64,000 nucleotides of DNA from Auanema rhodensis. Taxonomy: Eukaryota; Nematoda; Chromadorea; Rhabditida; Rhabditidae. The position numbers and the translations under genes are program-made. Below are positions 56,101 to 64,000 of the stretch, in pieces; the stretch's first letter is position 1; each line of letters opens with the position of its first letter. A model generated the notes under the pieces. It was not told the DNA's origin and did no database searches. It saw only the letters and a program-made list of their open reading frames with translations. The stretch is taken from contig OZ059894.1 of assembly GCA_964057225.1 (NCBI GenBank), forward strand, positions 17,204,476-17,268,475. Reading direction: 5' to 3'.

Positions 56101-59100
56101 AGAAGTGTACTTCTTCTTAGTATTTAGTGGAAGTTCTCTTGAAATTCAATTAATTTTAAGCTTGAGTGTTCACCTATAAATATCAGATTGATAATATTCA
56201 GTTAAAAATATATATGGAAAAGTAGGAGGTTCATCGTAGTGAATGGATATTTCAGGCCGAGTGGTCTAGTGGTATGATTCTCGCTTAGGGTGCGAGAGGT
56301 CCCGGGATCGATCCCCGGCTCGGCCCACATTTTAACATTTTGTTTCGAGAAGTGTACTTCTTCTTCGTATTTAGTGGAAGTTCTCTTGAAATTCAATTAA
56401 TGTTGAGCTTTAGTATTCACCTATAGATATCAGATTAATAATATTCAGTTAAAAATAATTATGGAAACGTAGAAGGTTCATCGTAGTGAATGGATATTTC
56501 AGGCCGAGTGGTCTAGTGGTATGATTCTCGCTTAGGGTGCGAGAGGTCCCGGGATCGATCCCCGGCTCGGCCCACGTTTTAACATTTTTTTTCGAGAAGT
56601 GTACTTCTTCTTAGTATTTAGTGGAAGTTCTCTTGAAATTCAATTAATTTTAAGCTTTAGTATTCACCTATAGATATCAGATTAATAATATTCAGTTAAA
56701 AATAATTATGGAAACGTAGAAGGTTCATCGTAGTGAATGGATATTTCAGGCCGAGTGGTCTAGTGGTATGATTCTCGCTTAGGGTGCGAGAGGTCCCGGG
56801 ATCGATCCCCGGCTCGGCCCACGTTTTAACATTTTTTTTCGAGAAGTGTACTTCTTCTTTGTATTTAGTTTAAGTTCTCTTGAAATTCAATTAATGTTGA
56901 GCTTTAGTATTCACCTATAGATATCAGATTAATAATATTCAATTAAAAATATATATGGAAAAGTAGAAGGTTCATCGTAGTGAATGGATATTTCTGGCCG
57001 AGTGGTCTAGTGGTATGATTCTCGCTTAGGGTGCGAGAGGTCCCGGGATCGATCCCCGGCTCGGCCCACGTTTTAACATTTTTTTTCGAGAAGTGTACTT
57101 CTTCTTAGTATTTAGTGGAAGTTCTCTTGAAATTCAATTAATTTTAAGCTTTAGTGTTCACCTATAGATATCAGATTAATAATATTCAGTTAAAAATATA
57201 TATGGAAAAGTAGGAGGTTCATCGTAGTGAATGGATATTTCAGGCCGAGTGGTCTAGTGGTATGATTCTCGCTTAGGGTGCGAGAGGTCCCGGGATCGAT
57301 CCCCGGCTCGGCCCACATTTTAACATTTTATTTCGAGAAGTGTACTTCTTCTTCGTATTTAGTGGAAGTTCTCTTGAAATTCAATTAATGTTGAGCTTTA
57401 GTATTCACCTATAGATATCAGATTAATAATATTCAGTTAAAAATAATTATGGAAACGTAGAAGGTTCATCGTAGTGAATGGATATTTCAGGCCGAGTGGT
57501 CTAGTGGTATGATTCTCGCTTAGGGTGCGAGAGGTCCCGGGATCGATCCCCGGCTCGGCCCACATTTTAACATTTTGTTCCGAGAAGTGTACTTATTCTT
57601 AGTATTTAGTTGAAGTTCTCTTGAAATTCAATCAATGTTGAGCTTTAGTATTCACCTATAGATATCAGATTAATAATATTCAGTTAAACATATATATGGA
57701 AAAGTAGGAGGTTCATCGTAGTGAATGGATGTTTTAGGCCGAGTGGTCTAGTGGTATGATTCTCGCTTAGGGTGCGAGAGGTCCCGGGATCGATCCCCGG
57801 CTCGGCCCACGTTTTAACATTTTTTTTCGAGAAGTGTACTTCTTCTTAGTATTTAGTGGAAGTTCTCTTGAAAATCAATTAATTTTAAGCTTGAGTGTTC
57901 ACCTATAAATATCAGATTGATAATATTCAGTTAAAAATATATATGGAAAAGTAGGAGATTCATCGTAGTGAATGGATATTTCAGGCCGAGTGGTCTAGTG
58001 GTATGATTCTCGCTTAGGGTGCGAGAGGTCCCGGGATCGATCCCCGGTTCGGCCCACATTTTAACATTTTGTTTCGAGAAGTGTACTTCTTCTTTGTATT
58101 TAGTTTAAGTTCTCTTGAAATTCAATTAATTTTAAGCTTGAGTGTTCACCTATAAATATCAGATTGATAATATTCAGTTAAAAGTATATATGGAAAAGTA
58201 GGAGGTTCATCGTAGTGAATGGATATTTCAGGCCGAGTGGTCTAGTGGTATGATTCTCGCTTAGGGTGCGAGAGGTCCCGGGATCGATCCCCGGCTCGGC
58301 CCACGTTTTAACATTTTTTTTCGAGAAGTGTACTTCTTCTTCGTATTTAGTGGAAGTTCTCTTGAAATTCAATTAATGTTGAGCTTTAGTATTCACCTAT
58401 AGATATCAGATTAATAATATTCAGTTAAAAATAATTATGGAAACGTAGAAGGTTCATCGTAGTGAATGGATATTTCAGGCCGAGTGGTCTAGTGGTATGA
58501 TTCTCGCTTAGGGTGCGAGAGGTCCCGGGATCGATCCCCGGCTCGGCCCACGTTTTAACATTTTTTTTCGAGAAGTGTACTTCTTCTTAGTATTTAGTGG
58601 AAGTTCTCTTGAAATTCAATTAATTTTAAGCTTGAGTGTTCACCTATAAATATCAGATTGATAATATTCAGTTAAAAATATATATGGAAAAGTAGGAGGT
58701 TCATCGTAGTGAATGGATATTTCAGGCCGAGTGGTCTAGTGGTATGATTCTCGCTTAGGGTGCGAGAGGTCCCGGGATCGATCCCCGGCTCGGCCCACAT
58801 TTTAACATTTTGTTTCGAGAAGTGTACTTCTTCTTCGTATTTAGTGGAAGTTCTCTTGAAATTCAATTAATGTTGAGCTTTAGTATTCACCTATAGATAT
58901 CAGATTAATAATATTCAGTTAAAAATAATTATGGAAACGTAGAAGGTTCATCGTAGTGAATGGATATTTCAGGCCGAGTGGTCTAGTGGTATGATTCTCG
59001 CTTAGGGTGCGAGAGGTCCCGGGATCGATCCCCGGCTCGGCCCACGTTTTAACATTTTTTTTCGAGAAGTGTACTTCTTCTTAGTATTTAGTGGAAGTTC

Positions 59101-62100
59101 TCTTGAAATTCAATTAATTTTAAGCTTTAGTATTCACCTATAGATATCAGATTAATAATATTCAGTTAAAAATAATTATGGAAACGTAGAAGGTTCATCG
59201 TAGTGAATGGATATTTCAGGCCGAGTGGTCTAGTGGTATGATTCTCGCTTAGGGTGCGAGAGGTCCCGGGATCGATCCCCGGCTCGGCCCACGTTTTAAC
59301 ATTTTTTTTCGAGAAGTGTACTTCTTCTTTGTATTTAGTTTAAGTTCTCTTGAAATTCAATTAATGTTGAGCTTTAGTATTCACCTATAGATATCAGATT
59401 AATAATATTCAATTAAAAATATATATGGAAAAGTAGAAGGTTCATCGTAGTGAATGGATATTTCAGGCCGAGTGGTCTAGTGGTATGATTCTCGCTTAGG
59501 GTGCGAGAGGTCCCGGGATCGATCCCCGGCTCGGCCCACGTTTTAACATTTTTTTTCGAGAAGTGTACTTCTTCTTAGTATTTAGTGGAAGTTCTCTTGA
59601 AATTCAATTAATTTTAAGCTTTAGTATTCACCTATAGATATCAGATTAATAATATTCAGTTAAAAATAATTATGGAAACGTAGAAGGTTCATCGTAGTGA
59701 ATGGATATTTCAGGCCGAGTGGTCTAGTGGTATGATTCTCGCTTAGGGTGCGAGAGGTCCCGGGATCGATCCCCGGCTCGGCCCACGTTTTAACATTTTT
59801 TTTCGAGAAGTGTACTTCTTCTTTGTATTTAGTTTAAGTTCTCTTGAAATTCAATTAATGTTGAGCTTTAGTATTCACCTATAGATATCAGATTAATAAT
59901 ATTCAATTAAAAATATATATGGAAAAGTAGAAGGTTCATCGTAGTGAATGGATATTTCTGGCCGAGTGGTCTAGTGGTATGATTCTCGCTTAGGGTGCGA
60001 GAGGTCCCGGGATCGATCCCCGGCTCGGCCCACGTTTTAACATTTTTTTTCGAGAAGTGTACTTCTTCTTAGTATTTAGTGGAAGTTCTCTTGAAATTCA
60101 ATTAATTTTAAGCTTTAGTGTTCACCTATAGATATCAGATTAATAATATTCAGTTAAAAATATATATGGAAAAGTAGGAGGTTCATCGTAGTGAATGGAT
60201 ATTTCAGGCCGAGTGGTCTAGTGGTATGATTCTCGCTTAGGGTGCGAGAGGTCCCGGGATCGATCCCCGGCTCGGCCCACATTTTAACATTTTATTTCGA
60301 GAAGTGTACTTCTTCTTCGTATTTAGTGGAAGTTCTCTTGAAATTCAATTAATGTTGAGCTTTAGTATTCACCTATAGATATCAGATTAATAATATTCAG
60401 TTAAAAATAATTATGGAAACGTAGAAGGTTCATCGTAGTGAATGGATATTTCAGGCCGAGTGGTCTAGTGGTATGATTCTCGCTTAGGGTGCGAGAGGTC
60501 CCGGGATCGATCCCCGGCTCGGCCCACATTTTAACATTTTGTTCCGAGAAGTGTACTTATTCTTAGTATTTAGTTGAAGTTCTCTTGAAATTCAATCAAT
60601 GTTGAGCTTTAGTATTCACCTATAGATATCAGATTAATAATATTCAGTTAAACATATATATGGAAAAGTAGGAGGTTCATCGTAGTGAATGGATGTTTCA
60701 GGCCGAGTGGTCTAGTGGTATGATTCTCGCTTAGGGTGCGAGAGGTCCCGGGATCGATCCCCGGCTCGGCCCACGTTTTAACATTTTTTTTCGAGAAGTG
60801 TACTTCTTCTTAGTATTTAGTGGAAGTTCTCTTGAAAATCAATTAATTTTAAGCTTGAGTGTTCACCTATAAATATCAGATTGATAATATTCAGTTAAAA
60901 ATATATATGGAAAAGTAGGAGATTCATCGTAGTGAATGGATATTTCAGGCCGAGTGGTCTAGTGGTATGATTCTCGCTTAGGGTGCGAGAGGTCCCGGGA
61001 TCGATCCCCGGTTCGGCCCACATTTTAACATTTTGTTTCGAGAAGTGTACTTCTTCTTTGTATTTAGTTTAAGTTCTCTTGAAATTCAATTAATTTTAAG
61101 CTTGAGTGTTCACCTATAAATATCAGATTGATAATATTCAGTTAAAAGTATATATGGAAAAGTAGGAGGTTCATCGTAGTGAATGGATATTTCAGGCCGA
61201 GTGGTCTAGTGGTATGATTCTCGCTTAGGGTGCGAGAGGTCCCGGGATCGATCCCCGGCTCGGCCCACGTTTTAACATTTTTTTTCGAGAAGTGTACTTC
61301 TTCTTCGTATTTAGTGGAAGTTCTCTTGAAATTCAATTAATGTTGAGCTTTAGTATTCACCTATAGATATCAGATTAATAATATTCAGTTAAAAATAATT
61401 ATGGAAACGTAGAAGGTTCATCGTAGTGAATGGATATTTCAGGCCGAGTGGTCTAGTGGTATGATTCTCGCTTAGGGTGCGAGAGGTCCCGGGATCGATC
61501 CCCGGCTCGGCCCACGTTTTAACATTTTTTTTCGAGAAGTGTACTTCTTCTTAGTATTTAGTGGAAGTTCTCTTGAAATTCAATTAATTTTAAGCTTGAG
61601 TGTTCACCTATAAATATCAGATTGATAATATTCAGTTAAAAATATATATGGAAAAGTAGGAGGTTCATCGTAGTGAATGGATATTTCAGGCCGAGTGGTC
61701 TAGTGGTATGATTCTCGCTTAGGGTGCGAGAGGTCCCGGGATCGATCCCCGGCTCGGCCCACATTTTAACATTTTGTTTCGAGAAGTGTACTTCTTCTTC
61801 GTATTTAGTGGAAGTTCTCTTGAAATTCAATTAATGTTGAGCTTTAGTATTCACCTATAGATATCAGATTAATAATATTCAGTTAAAAATAATTATGGAA
61901 ACGTAGAAGGTTCATCGTAGTGAATGGATATTTCAGGCCGAGTGGTCTAGTGGTATGATTCTCGCTTAGGGTGCGAGAGGTCCCGGGATCGATCCCCGGC
62001 TCGGCCCACGTTTTAACATTTTTTTTCGAGAAGTGTACTTCTTCTTAGTATTTAGTGGAAGTTCTCTTGAAATTCAATTAATTTTAAGCTTTAGTATTCA

Positions 62101-63911
62101 CCTATAGATATCAGATTAATAATATTCAGTTAAAAATAATTATGGAAACGTAGAAGGTTCATCGTAGTGAATGGATATTTCAGGCCGAGTGGTCTAGTGG
62201 TATGATTCTCGCTTAGGGTGCGAGAGGTCCCGGGATCGATCCCCGGCTCGGCCCACGTTTTAACATTTTTTTTCGAGAAGTGTACTTCTTCTTTGTATTT
62301 AGTTTAAGTTCTCTTGAAATTCAATTAATGTTGAGCTTTAGTATTCACCTATAGATATCAGATTAATAATATTCAATTAAAAATATATATGGAAAAGTAG
62401 AAGGTTCATCGTAGTGAATGGATATTTCAGGCCGAGTGGTCTAGTGGTATGATTCTCGCTTAGGGTGCGAGAGGTCCCGGGATCGATCCCCGGCTCGGCC
62501 CACGTTTTAACATTTTTTTTCGAGAAGTGTACTTCTTCTTAGTATTTACTGGAAGTTCTCTTGAAATTCAATTAATTTTAAGCTTTAGTATTCACCTATA
62601 GATATCAGATTAATAATATTCAGTTAAAAATAATTATGGAAACGTAGAAGGTTCATCGTAATGAATGGATATTTCAGGCCGAGTGGTCTAGTGGTATGAT
62701 TCTCGCTTAGGGTGCGAGAGGTCCCAGGATCGATCCCCGGCTCGGCCCACGTTTTAACATTTTTTTTCGAGAAGTGTACTTCTTCTTAGTATTTAGTGGA
62801 AGTTCTCTTGAAATTCAATTAATTTTAAGCTTGAGTGTTCACCTATAAATATCAGATTGATAATATTCAGTTAAAAATATATATGGAAAAGTAGGAGGTT
62901 CATCTTAGTGAATGAATATTTCAGGCCGAGTGGTCTAGTGGTATGATTCTCGCTTAGGGTGCGAGAGGTCCCGGGATCGATCCCCGGCTCGGCCCACGTT
63001 TTAACATTTTGTTTCGAGAAGTGTACTTCTTCTTAGTATTTAGTGGAAGTTCTCTTGAAATTCAATTAATTTTAAGCTTGAGTGTTCACCTATAAATATC
63101 AGATTGATAATATTCAGTTAAAAATATATATGGAAAAGTAGGAGGTTCATCTTAGTGAATGGATATTTCAGGCCGAGTGGTCTAGTGGTATGATTCTCGC
63201 TTAGGGTGCGAGAGGTCCCGGGATCGATCCCCGGCTCGGCCCACGTTTTAACATTTTGTTTCGAGTAGTGTACTTCTTCTTAGTGTTTATTGGAAGTTCT
63301 CTTGAAATTCAATTAATTTTAAGCTTTAGTATTCACCTATAGATATCAGATTAATAATATTCAGTTAAAAATAATTATGGAAACGTAGAAGGTTCATCGT
63401 AGTGAATGGATATTTCAGGCCGAGTGGTCTAGTGGTATGATTCTCGCTTAGGGTGCGAGAGGTCCCGGGATCGATCCCCGGCTCGGCCCACGTTTTAACA
63501 TTTTGTTTCGAGAAGTGTACTTCTTCTTCGTATTTAGTTCAAGTTTTCTTGAAGTTCAATTATTGTTGAGCTTTAGTATTCACCTATAGATATCAGATTA
63601 ATAATATTCAGTTAAACATATATATGGAAAAGTAGGAGGTTCATCGTAGTGAATGGATGTTTCAGGCCGAGTGGTCTAGTGGTATGATTCTCGCTTAGGG
63701 TGCGAGAGGTCCCAGGATCGATCCCCGGCTCGGCCCACGTTTTAACATTTTTTTTCGTGAAGTGTACTTCTTCTTAGTATTTAGTGGAAGTTCTCTTGAA
63801 ATTCAATTAATTTTAAGCTTGAGTGTTCACCTATAAATATCAGATTGATAATATTCAGTTAAAAATATATATGGAAAAGTAGGAGGTTCATCTTAGTGAA
63901 TGAATATTTCA

Positions 63912-63983
63912 GGCCGAGTGGTCTAGTGGTATGAATCTCGCTTAGGGTGCGAGAGGTCCCGGGATCGATCCCCGGCTCGGCCC
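63912..63983 (+). tRNA. tRNA-Pro(AGG), last in window
   Basis: The base before the anticodon stem is changed (TATGAATCTCGC). The T4 terminator follows and the window ends in the next spacer. Confidence 0.85.
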
Positions 63984-64000
63984 ACGTTTTAACATTTTGT

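Larger units (their letters stand above)
50012..64000 (+). repeat. tRNA-Pro tandem array E (57 units, open right end)
   Basis: tRNA starts fall at 50081 + 247k for k=0 to 23 (last 55762), then 56008 + 247k for k=0 to 32 (last 63912). This block is more uniform than array C, and most tRNAs match the consensus. A 12-unit higher-order repeat (2964 bp) is visible: the rare spacer variant GTTCCGAGAAG occurs at 54614, 57577 and 60541. Many units have T8 in place of T4GT3 in the second T run after the tRNA. The array continues past the window. Confidence 0.93.

Noticed and set aside
14..61830. Repeated minus-strand 60-90 codon open frames, one per unit
   Set aside because: They are antisense translations of the tRNA gene and spacer, present only because units are near-identical. 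Their common core is the reverse of the tRNA-Pro body.

Overview
This window comes from a metazoan genome, most likely an invertebrate: it is AT-rich, has Pol III tRNA genes, Ty3-type LTR retrotransposons and a possible 52-nt intron. I cannot name the species. It has two kinds of content: a very large tandem array of a tRNA-Pro(AGG) gene on a 247-bp repeat, and LTR retrotransposons inserted into that array.

Layout: array A (1-434); non-autonomous LTR element copy 1 (435-3762); array B (3763-5495); copy 2 of the same element (5496-8823), which arose by a 5061-bp tandem segmental duplication and not by a second insertion; array C (8824-34153, 104 units); an 11.75-kb LTR retrovirus-like element (34154-45903) inserted inside a tRNA gene; array D (45903-47319); a third, short non-autonomous LTR element (47320-50011); array E (50012-64000, continuing past the window end). 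I count about 176 tRNA-Pro units, all on the + strand. Four of them are 120-bp units carrying only the 5' half of the tRNA. Nearly all others are 72 nt, with an intact A box, a B box of the form GGATCGATCCC and a T4 or longer run 3-4 nt after the gene. Every copy I read has A (rarely G) where elongator tRNAs have T54. The array shows higher-order repeats (3-mers at 10.7-17 kb, 15/16-mers at 22-33 kb, 12-mers at 54-62 kb), as expected from unequal exchange.

All the LTR elements lie in the same orientation as the tRNAs, have 4-bp target duplications, and carry the same primer-binding site start (TGG AGGTTCCACC, or one base different), which fits the 3' end of tRNA-Gln. The large element has an unusual order: gag, then one 2262-codon open frame that encodes an envelope-like glycoprotein followed by protease, reverse transcriptase, RNase H and integrase. 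It also carries an antisense, apparently spliced gene with its own AATAAA in the leader between the PBS and gag. Its gag has no usable ATG, and a protein-like conserved stretch runs upstream of the GTG where its recognisable part begins. The two smaller families are internal-deletion derivatives that keep leader, start of gag, end of integrase and 3' region.

How the parts interact: the tRNA array is the substrate and the retroelements are recent insertions (LTR pairs differ by 1 to 4 bases). One insertion remakes a complete tRNA gene directly against its LTR end.
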